Origin: Bradyrhizobium sp. CCBAU 53338
GTDB lineage: Bacteria; Pseudomonadota; Alphaproteobacteria; Rhizobiales; Xanthobacteraceae
Assembly: GCF_015291665.1 (NCBI RefSeq)
Contig: NZ_CP030048.1
Span: forward strand, 868,001-932,000
Length of the DNA stretch: 64,000 nt
Direction of reading: 5' to 3'
The position numbers were made by a program, and so were the translations under genes. Numbering within the stretch: position 1 is the first letter of the stretch; each line of letters starts with the position of its first letter. This document shows, piece after piece, positions 33,701 through 43,376 of the stretch. The notes below the pieces were generated by a model. That model was not told the DNA's origin, ran no database searches, and saw nothing but the letters and a program-made list of their open reading frames with translations.

Positions 33701-34996
33701 ATGCCCGTTCGTCTCGACCGCAGCAGCGCCGAATTTGACCAGCGATTCGCGGCCTTCCTCGCCGCCAAGCGCGAGGTCTCGGCCGACGTCGAGGCCGCCG
33801 CGCGCGCCATCGTCGATGACGTGGCCAGGCGGGGCGATGCCGCCCTGCTCGAGGCCACCGCAAAATTCGACCGGCTCAAGCTGGATGCCTCCGGCCTGCG
33901 CGTCTCGGCCGCCGAGATCGAAGCCGCGAAAGAAGCATGCGAGGCCGGGACGCTGGATGCGCTCGAGCTCGCGCGCGATCGCATCGAGGTTTACCACCGC
34001 CGGCAGTTGCCGAAGGACGAGCGCTTCACCGACCCGCTCGGCGTCGAGCTCGGCTGGCGCTACACCGCAATCGAATCCGCCGGCCTCTACGTGCCCGGCG
34101 GCACCGCCGCCTATCCGTCCTCGGTGCTGATGAACGCGGTGCCGGCCAAGGTCGCGGGGGTGACGCGCCTCGTGATGGTGGTGCCCTCGCCGGACGGCAA
34201 GCTCAATCCGCTGGTGCTGGCGGCGGCTTCGCTCGGCGGCGTCACCGAGATCTACCGCGTCGGCGGCGCGCAGGCCGTCGCCGCGCTCGCCTACGGCACC
34301 GCGACGATCGCGCCGGTCGCCAAGATCGTCGGCCCCGGCAACGCCTACGTCGCTGCCGCAAAACGGCTAGTGTTCGGCAAGGTCGGCATCGACATGATTG
34401 CCGGTCCCTCCGAGGTGCTGGTGATTGCCGACGACACCGGCAATGCCGACTGGATCGCCGCCGATCTCCTGGCGCAGGCCGAGCACGATGCCAGCGCGCA
34501 GTCGATCCTGGTCACGGACTCGGCGCGTCTCGCCGCCGATGTCGAGAAGGCGGTCGAAGCGCAGCTGAAGACGCTGCCGCGCGCCGCGATTGCCGGCAAG
34601 TCCTGGGCCGATTTCGGCGCGATCATCATGGTGAAGAACCTCACTGAGGCCATCCCGCTTGCGGATGCGATCGCCGCCGAGCATCTCGAGATCATGACCG
34701 CAGATCCCGACGCGCTCGCTGCAAAAATCCGCAACGCCGGCGCCGTGTTCCTCGGCGCGCATACGCCCGAGGCGATCGGCGATTATGTCGGCGGCTCCAA
34801 CCACGTGCTGCCGACGGCGCGCTCGGCGCGATTCTCCTCAGGACTCGGGGTCGCCGATTTCATGAAGCGCACCTCGATCCTGAAATGCGGCCCGGACCAG
34901 CTGCGTGCGCTGGGGCCGGCCGCGATGACGCTCGGACAAGCGGAGGGGCTGGACGCCCATTCGCGCTCGATTGGATTGCGCCTCAATCTGTCATGA
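33701..34996 (+). CDS. hisD: histidinol dehydrogenase
   Basis: HisD carries out the last two steps of histidine biosynthesis, oxidising L-histidinol to L-histidine with NAD+ and Zn2+. The 431-residue protein begins [20 protein letters not shown], the standard Bradyrhizobium start; a GTG at 33656 would add 15 residues. Characteristic motifs are [44 protein letters not shown] and [11 protein letters not shown], followed by the Zn-site region [14 protein letters not shown]. The final part [15 protein letters not shown] is intact. Its stop overlaps the UPF0262 start in ATGA. Confidence 0.96.
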   Translation: MPVRLDRSSAEFDQRFAAFLAAKREVSADVEAAARAIVDDVARRGDAALLEATAKFDRLKLDASGLRVSAAEIEAAKEACEAGTLDALELARDRIEVYHRRQLPKDERFTDPLGVELGWRYTAIESAGLYVPGGTAAYPSSVLMNAVPAKVAGVTRLVMVVPSPDGKLNPLVLAAASLGGVTEIYRVGGAQAVAALAYGTATIAPVAKIVGPGNAYVAAAKRLVFGKVGIDMIAGPSEVLVIADDTGNADWIAADLLAQAEHDASAQSILVTDSARLAADVEKAVEAQLKTLPRAAIAGKSWADFGAIIMVKNLTEAIPLADAIAAEHLEIMTADPDALAAKIRNAGAVFLGAHTPEAIGDYVGGSNHVLPTARSARFSSGLGVADFMKRTSILKCGPDQLRALGPAAMTLGQAEGLDAHSRSIGLRLNLS

Positions 34997-35490
34997 CAAA
35001 GCCGCCCGAACAGGACGACTCGACCAATCGCATCGTCGCGGTCACCCTCGACGAGGACTCGATCGGCCGTTCCGGCCCCGACATCGAGCATGAGCGTGCG
35101 ATCGCGATCTACGACCTGATCGAGCAGAATCTGTTCGCGCCCGATGGCGCCGACGGCAAGGGCCCGTTCACGCTGCATATCGGCATCACCGGCAGCCGGC
35201 TGATGTTCGACATCCGCCAGGAGGACGGCACGCCCGTGGTCGCGCATCTGTTGTCGCTGACGCCGTTCCGGCGGATCGTGAAGGACTATTTCATGATCTG
35301 CGACAGCTACTACCAGGCGATCCGTACGGCGACCCCGGACAAGATCGAGGCCATCGACATGGGGCGCCGCGGCATCCATGACGAGGGATCGCGCACGCTG
35401 CAGGAGCGGTTGAAGGGCAAGGTGCGGGTCGACTTCGAGACCTCGCGCCGGCTGTTCACGCTCATCACTGTTCTTCACTGGAAGGGCTAA
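34993..35490 (+). CDS. UPF0262 family protein
   Basis: This 165-residue protein belongs to UPF0262, an alphaproteobacterial family of unknown function almost always encoded directly after hisD. The recognisable core is [37 protein letters not shown] and [20 protein letters not shown]. The ATG at 34993 overlaps the hisD stop by 4 bp, indicating translational coupling. It is soluble, with no signal peptide. The conserved cluster suggests a basic cellular role, but none has been shown. Confidence 0.93.
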   Translation: MTKPPEQDDSTNRIVAVTLDEDSIGRSGPDIEHERAIAIYDLIEQNLFAPDGADGKGPFTLHIGITGSRLMFDIRQEDGTPVVAHLLSLTPFRRIVKDYFMICDSYYQAIRTATPDKIEAIDMGRRGIHDEGSRTLQERLKGKVRVDFETSRRLFTLITVLHWKG

Positions 35491-35496
35491 ACGCGG

Positions 35497-35964
35497 ATGG
35501 CTGCGCCCCCACGCGCAAGCAATCCGCAATCGGTGCTGTTCGCTTGCGCGATGAACAGCGTGCGCTCGCCGATGGCCGCGAGCCTGTTGCAGCACATGTT
35601 TCCGCAAGGCCTCTACGTGAAGTCGGCCGGCGCGAGAAAAGGCGAGCTCGATCCGTTCGCGGTGGCCGTGATGGCCGAGCTCGACCAGGACATCTCGACC
35701 CACAAGCCGCAGACTTTCGAGGAGCTGGAGGATTGGGAGGGGCTGAATTTCGATCTCATCATCACGCTGTCGCCCGAGGCGCACCACAAGGCGCTGGAGC
35801 TGACGCGGACGCTTGCTGCCGACGTCGAATACTGGCCGACGCAGGATCCCACCACCATCGAAGGCAGCCGCGACCAGAAGCTCGCCGCCTACCGCGAGGT
35901 CTGCGACCAGCTCCTGATGCGCATCCGCCGGCGCTTTGCCAAGGTCGGCGCCGCGAGCGGGTAG
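35497..35964 (+). CDS. low-molecular-weight phosphatase family protein
   Basis: This 155-residue protein has the low-molecular-weight protein-tyrosine-phosphatase/arsenate-reductase fold. The P-loop is SVLFACAMNSVRSPMA, matching the CxxNxxRS-type loop with Cys and Arg in place. Later it has VKSAGARKGELDPFAVAVM and IITLSPEAHHKALELTR, a degenerate DP-loop region. In alphaproteobacteria this gene regularly follows UPF0262 and its substrate is not established. It begins 6 bp after the upstream stop. The initiation factor gene infA, commonly found next in this cluster, is absent. Confidence 0.9.
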   Translation: MAAPPRASNPQSVLFACAMNSVRSPMAASLLQHMFPQGLYVKSAGARKGELDPFAVAVMAELDQDISTHKPQTFEELEDWEGLNFDLIITLSPEAHHKALELTRTLAADVEYWPTQDPTTIEGSRDQKLAAYREVCDQLLMRIRRRFAKVGAASG

Positions 35965-36121
35965 GATGCGGTGTCCGTAACACCCGCGTCACAGATTGAG
36001 GGCACAGCCATGTCGGACACCTCGAATCAGCAAAGTCCGGGTTCCGGGTTGTGAAATCAGCCCCCTTCCGATAGGTTCCGCGCGCAATTCATCCCCTGCC
36101 AAATCTCCCAAAAATCACCTG

Positions 36122-36751
36122 ATGCTCGGCCGCCCCAAATTCGTTCTTGCCTCCGGTTCGCCGCGGCGCCTGTCGCTGCTCAACCAGGCCGGCATCGACC
36201 CGGACGCGCTCCGGCCGGCCGATGTCGACGAGACGCCGAAGCGGGGCGAGCTGCCGCGCGCCTGCGCCAACCGCCTCGCGCGAGCCAAGGCCGATGCGGC
36301 GCTCAAATCAGTCCAGCTCGACGACGAGCTGCGCGGTGCCTTCATCCTGTCCGCCGACACGGTGGTAGCCGTCGGCCGCCGCATCCTGCCCAAGGCCAAC
36401 CTCGTGGACGAGGCCGCGCAGTGCCTGCGGCTGCTGTCGGGCCGCAACCACCGCGTCTATACCGCGATCTGTCTGGTGACGCCGCGCGAGGCGTTCCGCC
36501 AGCGCCTAGTGGAGACCCGCGTCCGCTTCAAGCGCCTCTCGGAAGACGACATCCAGGCCTATATCGGCTCCGGCGAATGGCGCGGCAAGGCCGGCGGCTA
36601 TGCCGTGCAGGGCATCGCCGGATCGTTCGTGGTGAAGATGGTGGGCTCCTACACCAATGTGGTCGGCCTGCCGCTGTACGAGACCACGACGCTGCTCGGC
36701 GGCGAGGGCTTTCCGATCCGCTTCGGCTGGCTCAACGCCACCGCGGTCTGA
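36122..36751 (+). CDS. maf: Maf family nucleoside triphosphate pyrophosphatase
   Basis: Maf proteins hydrolyse non-canonical or excess nucleoside triphosphates to monophosphates and have been linked to septum formation. This one has 209 residues. The start [20 protein letters not shown] contains the nucleotide-binding SxSPRR motif. DETPKRGE, the DTVV region ([16 protein letters not shown]) and [15 protein letters not shown] are all present. The ATG at 36122 has no strong Shine-Dalgarno sequence; an upstream in-frame extension to 35996 lacks family similarity. It belongs to the hisD-UPF0262-phosphatase-maf-yacG cluster. Confidence 0.94.
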   Translation: MLGRPKFVLASGSPRRLSLLNQAGIDPDALRPADVDETPKRGELPRACANRLARAKADAALKSVQLDDELRGAFILSADTVVAVGRRILPKANLVDEAAQCLRLLSGRNHRVYTAICLVTPREAFRQRLVETRVRFKRLSEDDIQAYIGSGEWRGKAGGYAVQGIAGSFVVKMVGSYTNVVGLPLYETTTLLGGEGFPIRFGWLNATAV

Positions 36752-36756
36752 CCAGG

Positions 36757-36784
36757 ATCTCGAAAACAACCCCATGCACAGTAG
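36757..36784 (+). repeat. short intergenic repeat motif
   Basis: ATCTCGAAAACAACCCCATG, followed by CACAGTAG, directly follows maf. From memory this string recurs in intergenic regions of Bradyrhizobium and related genomes. It has no strong hairpin of its own. Copy number could not be checked. Confidence 0.35.
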
Positions 36785-36876
36785 GATCGGCCGGCGCGGC
36801 GCACGCGCCTCCGCCGAAGGAATCCGTTTGCCGAGGGGCGCTTGAACCCTCTCATCTCGTGTAGACTGCCGCCATC

Positions 36877-37059
36877 ATGGACGACCACGTCAAAAAGCCC
36901 GCCTCGCCCCTCAAGACCTGCCCGATCTGCGGCAAGCCGCAGGCGCAGGCCACCCGCCCGTTCTGCTCCTCGCGCTGCCGTGACGTCGACCTGAACCGCT
37001 GGCTCAAGGGCTCCTACATCATCCCCGGCCGGGACGACGAGGTGGACGACGTAGAATAA
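36877..37059 (+). CDS. yacG: DNA gyrase inhibitor YacG (zinc-binding)
   Basis: YacG is a small zinc protein that binds GyrB and inhibits gyrase. The 60-residue protein has the complete zinc site CPICGKPQ (two Cys) and [17 protein letters not shown] (two Cys), a treble-clef type arrangement. The usual C-terminal acidic tail is shortened but present (DDEVDDVE). The ATG at 36877 lies 125 bp after maf; TGTAGACTGCCGCC precedes it, without a strong Shine-Dalgarno sequence. It ends the conserved alphaproteobacterial block and is followed by tRNA-Phe. Confidence 0.93.
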   Translation: MDDHVKKPASPLKTCPICGKPQAQATRPFCSSRCRDVDLNRWLKGSYIIPGRDDEVDDVE

Positions 37060-37231
37060 AAAGTAATATCAATGGCTTGCCTGGATGGCCGGCTTGCCGC
37101 GGCAAACCCGACCCGCCTTGTGCACAGCCGGGCCGCGCCTCGCGAAGCCGAAGGCGAAGCGTGGGTAGACAGGCCGCTGCGAGCCCACTATAAACCGCCC
37201 GCTCGATGGGCCTTGGTCCTTCGCACAGCAA

Positions 37232-37307
37232 GCCCAGGTAGCTCAGTTGGTAGAGCATGCGACTGAAAATCGCAGTGTCGGTGGTTCGATTCCGCCCCTG
37301 GGCACCA
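37232..37307 (+). tRNA. tRNA-Phe(GAA)
   Basis: A standard 76-nt cloverleaf with encoded CCA: acceptor GCCCAGG/CCTGGGC, D arm GCTC-AGTTGGTA-GAGC, anticodon stem TGCGA/TCGCA with loop CTGAAAA (anticodon GAA), and T arm with GGTTCGATTCC. It follows yacG, the usual place for tRNA-Phe in Rhizobiales. Confidence 0.97.
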
Positions 37308-37422
37308 CGGCTCTTCTGAGAGCCTAACCACCCAGCCAGCTCCACAAATTCGACCGCCTTTGTGCTCCCGCAGCCTGCTCGAGGCGCGCGTGGTCTCGCC
37401 AGGCACTCTCGTGCCCCTCGAT

Positions 37423-38319
37423 TTACGCCACCCTCCTCCTCTGCCCCAGATACCGCAGCGCGAGCTTGATGAAATTGTGCACCACCATCGACGTCTCGTC
37501 CTGTCTGAACACCAGGAACACGTCGGCCGCGGGCGGTGAGGGTCTGATCGGGCGAAACGCGATGTCGGCTGTGGTGAAACGCGCGATCGACTGCGGCACG
37601 AGGGCGACGCCGAAGCCGGCCGCGATCAGGCTCGGGATCGACTGCGCGTCGACGACCTGCTGGGACACTTTCGGCAGGAAGCCGGCATCGACGCAGCATG
37701 TCTGCACATAGCGCGCGAAGTCGGAGCTGTCGGGGTCGAGGACGACGTGATCCTCCGAGGCCAGTTCGGCAAGGGCGACGCGCTTGCGCTTGGCCAGGCG
37801 GTGGGTGCGGGGTACGGCGAGAACGACCTCTTCCCGCCACGCCAGCTTGCTGCTCAGCTCGCGTTCGGTCGGAACGCCGCGAATGAGCGAGATGTTGGTC
37901 GTGCGGTTGAGGAGCGCCGCGATCTGCCGCGCCGGCGCCTGCTCGTGCACCGTCATCCTCACCAACGGCGCGACCTCCCGGTAGGCCGCCAGCAGCTCCG
38001 CGAGACGGCCGCGCAGGATCGAGCCGGTCGCGCCGAGATCCAGCGCTCCGACCAGGCCGGCGCCGATCGAGCGCACCTCGTCTTCCGCGGACTTGACCTG
38101 CTGCAGGATGGCGCGCCCGCGCAGCAGCATCGCTTCGCCGGCCTGCGTCAGCTCCACCTTGCGGCTGGTCCTGTAGAGCAGCTGGGTCCCGAGCTCGGCC
38201 TCGAGCGCCTGGATGTGCTGGCTGAGCGGCGGCTGCGACAAGTTCAGCCGCCGCGCGGCGAGGGTGAAGCTGCGCTCCTCGGCGACCGCGATGAAGTACC
38301 TGACCTGGCGGAGGTCCAT
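37423..38319 (-). CDS. LysR-family transcriptional regulator
   Basis: This 298-residue regulator has an N-terminal winged helix (MDLRQVRYFIAVAEERSFTL, AARRLNLSQPPLSQHIQALE) and a C-terminal periplasmic-binding-protein-like effector domain. LysR proteins usually control the divergent gene, here a C4-dicarboxylate-type carrier followed by two ureide-catabolism genes. The 204-bp gap before the carrier gene has an AT-rich stretch, TTCTATATATTGG (38343-38355), suitable for a promoter. An effector such as allantoin or ureidoglycolate is an inference from the neighbours. Confidence 0.93.
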   Translation of the reverse strand: MDLRQVRYFIAVAEERSFTLAARRLNLSQPPLSQHIQALEAELGTQLLYRTSRKVELTQAGEAMLLRGRAILQQVKSAEDEVRSIGAGLVGALDLGATGSILRGRLAELLAAYREVAPLVRMTVHEQAPARQIAALLNRTTNISLIRGVPTERELSSKLAWREEVVLAVPRTHRLAKRKRVALAELASEDHVVLDPDSSDFARYVQTCCVDAGFLPKVSQQVVDAQSIPSLIAAGFGVALVPQSIARFTTADIAFRPIRPSPPAADVFLVFRQDETSMVVHNFIKLALRYLGQRRRVA

Positions 38320-38523
38320 AGGGAAAACCTATCAATCGTGTCGTTCTATATATTGGACTTGATGTCGCACCTGGTCAACGAATGACCGATGGCGCCTTCG
38401 TCCGCGTGCAAGCGGCTGACGGCCCTGCACGCAGCGGCGTCGCGCCGCTGTCAATGACAAGAATGGCGAAAGGCTCGAGCCGACCAAGCCAGACAGACAC
38501 CAGCCCCGCGAGCGAGGAAAGCC

Positions 38524-39873
38524 ATGCCCAAGACTTTCATGCCCAGGATTTTCAAGTCACTCTTCTTCCAGGTCGTCGTCGCACTCGCACTCGGCATCGC
38601 GCTCGGTATGGCCTATCCGGATACGGCCTTGCAGATGAAGCCGCTCGGCGACGGCTTCATCAAGCTGATCAAGATGCTGGTGCCCGTCATCGTGTTCTGC
38701 GTCGTGGTGCAGGGCATCTCGGCGGCCGGGGACCTTTCAAAGGTCGGACGAGTCGGGATTCGCTCGTTGCTCTATTTCGAGATCGTCACGACGATCGCCT
38801 TGGTGTTCGGCATCGCGCTCGCCTACTACTTCCAGCCCGGCGCCGGCATGAACATCGATCCCAGCACGCTCGATGCCAAGGCGCTCAGCGGCTTCAGCCA
38901 GACCGCGGCCCAGGTCGCCGGCGGCGGCGTCTCCGAGTTCCTGATGAAGCTGATCCCGTCCACCATCGTCGGCGCGTTCAGCTCCGGCGACGTCCTGCAA
39001 GTCCTGATCGTCTCGATCATGTTCGGCTGCGCAGTGTCATTGTGCGGCGAGCGCGCAAGGCCGGTGGTCGATTTCATCGAGCGCGTCAACGAGATCATCC
39101 TCAAGATGATGAACTTCGTCGTCCGGCTCGCTCCGATCGGCGTGTTCGGCGCGATCGCGTTCACCGTCGGCAAGTACGGCATCGGCTCGCTCAAGCAGCT
39201 CGGTGGCCTCGTCGGCCTGTTCTACCTGGCGGTGGTGCTGTTCGTGGTGATCGTCCTCGGATCGATCATGCGGCTGTCCGGCTTCAGCCTGTTCAAGCTG
39301 CTCGCATACTTGCGCGAGGAACTGATGATCGTGCTCGGCACGGCCGCGGGCGACAGCGTGCTGCCGCAGACCATGCGCAAGCTCGAGCTGCTCGGCATCA
39401 AGCGATCGACCGTCGGCCTCGTCATTCCGACCGGGTACTCGTTCAACCTGGATGCGTTCTCGATTTACCTGACCCTGGCGGCGGTCTTCATCGCGCAGGC
39501 GACCAACACGCCGCTGGCCCTGGGCGATCTTCTGGCGATCCTCGGCGTCGCGCTGCTCACCTCCAAGGGCGCCCATGGCGTTCCGGGCTCGGCCATCGTG
39601 GTGCTCGCCGCGACGCTGTCGGCGATCCCGGCCATCCCGGCGATCGGCCTCGTGCTGATCTTGTCGGTGGACTGGTTCATCGGTATCGCTCGCGCGCTCG
39701 GCAATTATGTCGGAAACTGCGTTGCGACGGTCGTCGTTGCCGCATGGGAGGGCGATCTCGATCACGCCAAGGCGCATCGCATCCTGAACGGCGAGATCGA
39801 TCCCTTGCGCGAGAGCTTGCAGGCCGAGCCTGATGGTGCGGTTGCTCCCGTCGCGGGCCTGCAAACGCTCTGA
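38524..39873 (+). CDS. dctA: dicarboxylate/amino acid:cation symporter, DctA type
   Basis: This 449-residue secondary transporter belongs to the DAACS (DctA/GltP) family of the inner membrane, importing dicarboxylates with protons or sodium. Motifs include KMLVPVIVFCVVVQGISAAG, the serine-rich re-entrant-loop region, here GTAAGDSVLPQTM, and IPTGYSFNLDAFSIYLTL. The usual SSE(S) reads AAGDS here, a slight deviation. It starts at an ATG preceded by GCGAGGAAAGCC. Its location between a LysR regulator and ureide genes suggests it may import a ureide-related acid rather than, or besides, succinate. Confidence 0.9.
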   Translation: MPKTFMPRIFKSLFFQVVVALALGIALGMAYPDTALQMKPLGDGFIKLIKMLVPVIVFCVVVQGISAAGDLSKVGRVGIRSLLYFEIVTTIALVFGIALAYYFQPGAGMNIDPSTLDAKALSGFSQTAAQVAGGGVSEFLMKLIPSTIVGAFSSGDVLQVLIVSIMFGCAVSLCGERARPVVDFIERVNEIILKMMNFVVRLAPIGVFGAIAFTVGKYGIGSLKQLGGLVGLFYLAVVLFVVIVLGSIMRLSGFSLFKLLAYLREELMIVLGTAAGDSVLPQTMRKLELLGIKRSTVGLVIPTGYSFNLDAFSIYLTLAAVFIAQATNTPLALGDLLAILGVALLTSKGAHGVPGSAIVVLAATLSAIPAIPAIGLVLILSVDWFIGIARALGNYVGNCVATVVVAAWEGDLDHAKAHRILNGEIDPLRESLQAEPDGAVAPVAGLQTL

Positions 39874-39897
39874 GCGCGAAAACAAGCGAGGTTGACG

Positions 39898-40404
39898 ATG
39901 GCGACCCTCTCGATCGAGCCCCTGACGAAGCAGGCGTTCGCGCCGTTCGGCGAGGTCATCGAAACGGAGGGGGTGATCCCCCTGTCGATCAACCAGGGTT
40001 TTGCCAGGCGCTTCAACGACCTAGCCAAGATCGACGTCGCCGCGGAAGGCGGACAGACCAACATCAGCTGGTTTGTCGCCTCCTTGCGTCCTGCGCCGAT
40101 CGCGATTCGCCTGATGGAACGCCATCCGCTCGGCAGCCAGTTGTTCATGCCGCTTGGTCGCGTGAGCTGGCTGGTCGTGGTTTGCACCGATCCGCGCCAT
40201 GCCGCGAGCTATCGGGCATTCGCGGCGACGGGGCATCAGGGCGTGAACTATGCACGCAACTGCTGGCACCATCCGCTGCTGGTGCTCGAGGATTCAAGCC
40301 CGTTCCTCGTCGTCGACCGCAAGGGCGATGGCAACAATCTCGAAGAATATTGGCTGGACGAGACCATGCAGCTCGATCTCATGCCTGAACACCACGAGGC
40401 CTGA
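39898..40404 (+). CDS. allA: ureidoglycolate lyase
   Basis: AllA splits ureidoglycolate into glyoxylate and urea, the last step of one route of purine/allantoin breakdown. The 168-residue protein begins with IEPLTKQAFAPFGEVIET and has FVASLRPAPIAIRLMERHPLGSQLFMP with the conserved MERHPxGSQxF signature, then YARNCWHHPLLVL, where the His pair is part of the active site. ATG at 39898 was preferred to a TTG 6 bp upstream. It sits 24 bp after the carrier gene and 2 bp before the aminohydrolase gene. Confidence 0.94.
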   Translation: MATLSIEPLTKQAFAPFGEVIETEGVIPLSINQGFARRFNDLAKIDVAAEGGQTNISWFVASLRPAPIAIRLMERHPLGSQLFMPLGRVSWLVVVCTDPRHAASYRAFAATGHQGVNYARNCWHHPLLVLEDSSPFLVVDRKGDGNNLEEYWLDETMQLDLMPEHHEA

Positions 40405-40406
40405 CG

Positions 40407-41246
40407 ATGTCGTCGCGAACCTATCACGTCCCGCAGGGCGGCCTGCCGCCGCAAACGGATCTCCTGAGCGGCCGCGCGGTCTTCACGACCGCTTACGCCG
40501 TCATTCCGAACAGCGTGCAGCGCGATATCGTCGTCAGCCACCTGCCGCACTGGGACGACACGCGCGTCTGGGTGCTGGCGCGGCCGCTCTCCGGTTTCGC
40601 CGAGACGTTCTCCCATTATCTGATGGACATCGCGCCCGCGGGAGGCAGCGATATCCCCGAGCCCGAGAAGGACGCCGAGGGTGCGCTGTTCGTCGCGGGC
40701 GGGCAGGTCACGCTCACGCTGGCGGGCAAGGACAGGGAGCTGAAAGCCGGCGGCTTCGCCTATCTGCCGCCCGGCTGCGGCTGGAGCCTGCGCAATCGCA
40801 GCTCGAACTCGACCCAGCTCCACTGGATTCGCAAGCTGTACCAGCGCGTGCCAGGTTTGGCCGAGCCCGAGCCGATCGTGACCAACGAAGAATCGATCGC
40901 GCCCGTGGCGATGCCCGATACGGAGGGGCGGTGGGCCACCACGCGCTTCATCGATCCCGCCGACATGCGATACGACATGCACATCAACATCGTGACCTTC
41001 GAGCCGGGGGCGACGATCCCCTTCACCGAGACCCATGTCATGGAGCACGGGCTTTACGTGCTCGAGGGCAAGGCGGTCTATCGCCTCAATCGCGATTGGG
41101 TGGAGGTCGAAGCCGGCGACTATATGTGGCTGCGCGCGTTCTGCCCGCAGGCCTGCTACGCGGGCGGCCCCGGCCGGTTCCGCTATCTGCTCTACAAGGA
41201 CGTCAACCGCCACATGAATCTGCGGCAGGGCGCACCGCTGATCTAG
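40407..41246 (+). CDS. allE: (S)-ureidoglycine aminohydrolase, bicupin
   Basis: This 279-residue double-cupin protein converts ureidoglycine to ureidoglycolate with release of ammonia, feeding AllA. The N-terminal cupin is around residues 60-130 and the C-terminal cupin around 190-265. The second has the Mn-binding pattern PFTETHVMEHGLYVLEGKAVYR, containing the two His and Glu ligands. It starts YHVPQGGLPPQTDLLSGRAV, a family hallmark. It lies 2 bp after allA, so the two genes form a clear two-step pathway unit with the upstream carrier. Confidence 0.93.
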   Translation: MSSRTYHVPQGGLPPQTDLLSGRAVFTTAYAVIPNSVQRDIVVSHLPHWDDTRVWVLARPLSGFAETFSHYLMDIAPAGGSDIPEPEKDAEGALFVAGGQVTLTLAGKDRELKAGGFAYLPPGCGWSLRNRSSNSTQLHWIRKLYQRVPGLAEPEPIVTNEESIAPVAMPDTEGRWATTRFIDPADMRYDMHINIVTFEPGATIPFTETHVMEHGLYVLEGKAVYRLNRDWVEVEAGDYMWLRAFCPQACYAGGPGRFRYLLYKDVNRHMNLRQGAPLI

Positions 41247-41279
41247 CCGACGCGCCGGATCAAGACCCCCAAGCGTCCC

Positions 41280-43376
41280 TTACCGTCCCGCGTTCGCCAA
41301 ATTCGCCAGGCTCGCCGCGAGCTCGTCGCTTCGGAACGGCTTCGTCAGGCGCGACAGGTCCGGCGTGATGCCTTCGTTGTTGGCGTAGCCTGACACGACG
41401 AGGATCTGGATCTCGGGGTATTGATGGCGCAGCGCCAGCCCGAGGTCCGTTCCGCTCATGCCGGGCATCAGATGGTCCGTGACCAGCAGGTCCGGGCGCA
41501 GGCCGTCCTTGACGCGCTGAAGCGCGTCCTCCGCGGAAGCCGCTTCGACGACGCGGTAACCGAGTTCGCTCAGCATCTCGGCCGTGCTCATGCGCACCAG
41601 CGGCTCGTCGTCCACCAGCAGCGCCGTGCCGGCGGGCAGCGGTCGCAGTTTTGACTCCGTGACGGCGTCGATCGCGCCAGCGGCCGCATGGCTCACCGGC
41701 AGCCACAATTCCACCGTGGTGCCTGATCCCACCGCACTCTTGATGATCAGCGCGCCGCCGAGCTGCGAGGCAAGGCCGTGGACCATCGAGAGGCCGAGAC
41801 CGGTCCCTTGCCCGATGCCCTTGGTCGAGAAGAAAGGCTCGACGGCATGAGCCAGCGTCTTCTCGTCCATGCCGATGCCGGTATCCGCGACGGAGATGCA
41901 GACATACTCGCCCGGCGCCAGGCGATAGGCTTGCGAGGCTTCGATCGTCCTGGCCTTGGCGGAGATGCGCAAGCGTCCGCCGTCGGGCATGGCATCGCGA
42001 GCGTTCACGCTGAGGTTCAGGATCGCCATCTCGATCTGGTTGGGATCGGCCATGGCCTCGGGAAGCCCGTCCGGCGTGTCCACCGTCACCTGGATCTGCG
42101 GTCCTGTCGTGCTGGAGATCAGCTCGCCCATGTCGGCCACGAGCCGGCCGATGTCGACCGGAACGGCCTGAAGCGGCTGCCGGCGCGCGAAGGCAAGCAG
42201 GCGCTGCACCAGCGTCTTGGCGCGCTCGGCTGCCTGCGCGGCGCCGGCGATCAGGCGATGCTCGCGCTCGCCACCGATGCCCTTGCGCTGGAACAGGTCG
42301 AGCAGGCCGACGATCGGCGTCAGCAAATTGTTGAAGTCATGCGCGACGCCCCCGGTGAGCTGGCCCATCGCCTCCATCTTCTGGGCCTGGCGCAGCGCTT
42401 CCTCGGCCTGTGCGAGTCGCGCCTGCTCCTCCAGGCGATCGGTCACGTCCGTCCCGGTCAGGAACGCGCCGATCCGCGTGCCGTCGGGGGCGCGCAGCGC
42501 CTCGAACTTCATCTCGTAGACGCGGCGGTCGAAATGCGGATCGCCGAACTCCTCGATATTGGTGAAGGCTTCGCCAGCCAGCGCCCGGCCCCAGATCGCA
42601 AGGGCGGCCGCGAGATGCTCGGGCCGGTCGGCGAGGAATTCGTGCAGGGAATCGCCGACCTTCGGCCGCTTGCCGTAGATGCGCTGATAGGCGTCCGCGC
42701 ATGAGGCGTTGATCGCGAGCCAGCGATAACCGAGATCGAGCGCCTGGATCTGCCCGTCGGTGGTTTCCACGATGGTGGCGAGCAAGTGACGCTCGGCGGT
42801 GCGTTCGGCCACGCGCTGTTCGAGTGTGGCGTTCAGCTCCTTGTAGCGCGCTTCGCTCGCCCGCAACTGCGTCTCGCCGAGAACGCGCTCGGTGGTCTCG
42901 GAGACGATGCAGAGAACGCCGCCGACCGAGCCATCGTCATCGGGCACGGCCGAGTAGGAGACGTCCCAGTAACTCGTCTCGCCGTAACCGTGGCGCTCGA
43001 CGTAGAATGGGCGGTCCTTCGCCGCGAATGTCTTTCTCGTTTGGCGCACGCCCGATAGCAGCGGCTCGAGATCGTCCCACAGCTCGCCCCAGTTCTCGAT
43101 TGCGGGACGGCCGAGCGCGCGGGGGTGATTGGCGCCGATGCCCGGCGCATAGGCGTCGTTGTACAGCGCGACATATTCGGGGCCCCAGAACAGCACGATC
43201 TGGGCCTGAGCGGCCAGCAACATGCTGACCGTCGTCTTGAGGGCCTGGGACCATTGGCGGGGAGGTCCGAGCGGCGAGCGCGACCAGTCGAGGGCACGCA
43301 TCATCGCACCCAGCTCGCCTCCGTCGGAGGGGAAGCCCACTTCAGTTGACTGCCGAGCAGCTTTCTCCGACAGCAC
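41280..43376 (-). CDS. hybrid sensor histidine kinase/response regulator
   Basis: A cytoplasmic two-component protein of 698 residues from the GTG at 43376, which has GAGGGGG upstream. It holds an N-terminal PAS-like domain (LFWGPEYVALYNDAYAPGIG) and a second PAS with KFEALRAPDGTRIGAFLTGT. A dimerisation/phosphoacceptor segment follows with GGVAHDFNNLLTPIVGLLDL (His about 346). The ATP-binding domain has N and G boxes (LNLSVNARDAMP, VSDTGIGM-like ISVADTGIGM, GTGLGLSMVHG). The C-terminal receiver has DDEP and phosphoacceptor Asp in VTDHLMPGMSG (about residue 634). No membrane helices are seen, so the signal is internal or light/redox-like; no chromophore cysteine motif was recognised. Confidence 0.9.
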   Translation of the reverse strand: MLSEKAARQSTEVGFPSDGGELGAMMRALDWSRSPLGPPRQWSQALKTTVSMLLAAQAQIVLFWGPEYVALYNDAYAPGIGANHPRALGRPAIENWGELWDDLEPLLSGVRQTRKTFAAKDRPFYVERHGYGETSYWDVSYSAVPDDDGSVGGVLCIVSETTERVLGETQLRASEARYKELNATLEQRVAERTAERHLLATIVETTDGQIQALDLGYRWLAINASCADAYQRIYGKRPKVGDSLHEFLADRPEHLAAALAIWGRALAGEAFTNIEEFGDPHFDRRVYEMKFEALRAPDGTRIGAFLTGTDVTDRLEEQARLAQAEEALRQAQKMEAMGQLTGGVAHDFNNLLTPIVGLLDLFQRKGIGGEREHRLIAGAAQAAERAKTLVQRLLAFARRQPLQAVPVDIGRLVADMGELISSTTGPQIQVTVDTPDGLPEAMADPNQIEMAILNLSVNARDAMPDGGRLRISAKARTIEASQAYRLAPGEYVCISVADTGIGMDEKTLAHAVEPFFSTKGIGQGTGLGLSMVHGLASQLGGALIIKSAVGSGTTVELWLPVSHAAAGAIDAVTESKLRPLPAGTALLVDDEPLVRMSTAEMLSELGYRVVEAASAEDALQRVKDGLRPDLLVTDHLMPGMSGTDLGLALRHQYPEIQILVVSGYANNEGITPDLSRLTKPFRSDELAASLANLANAGR

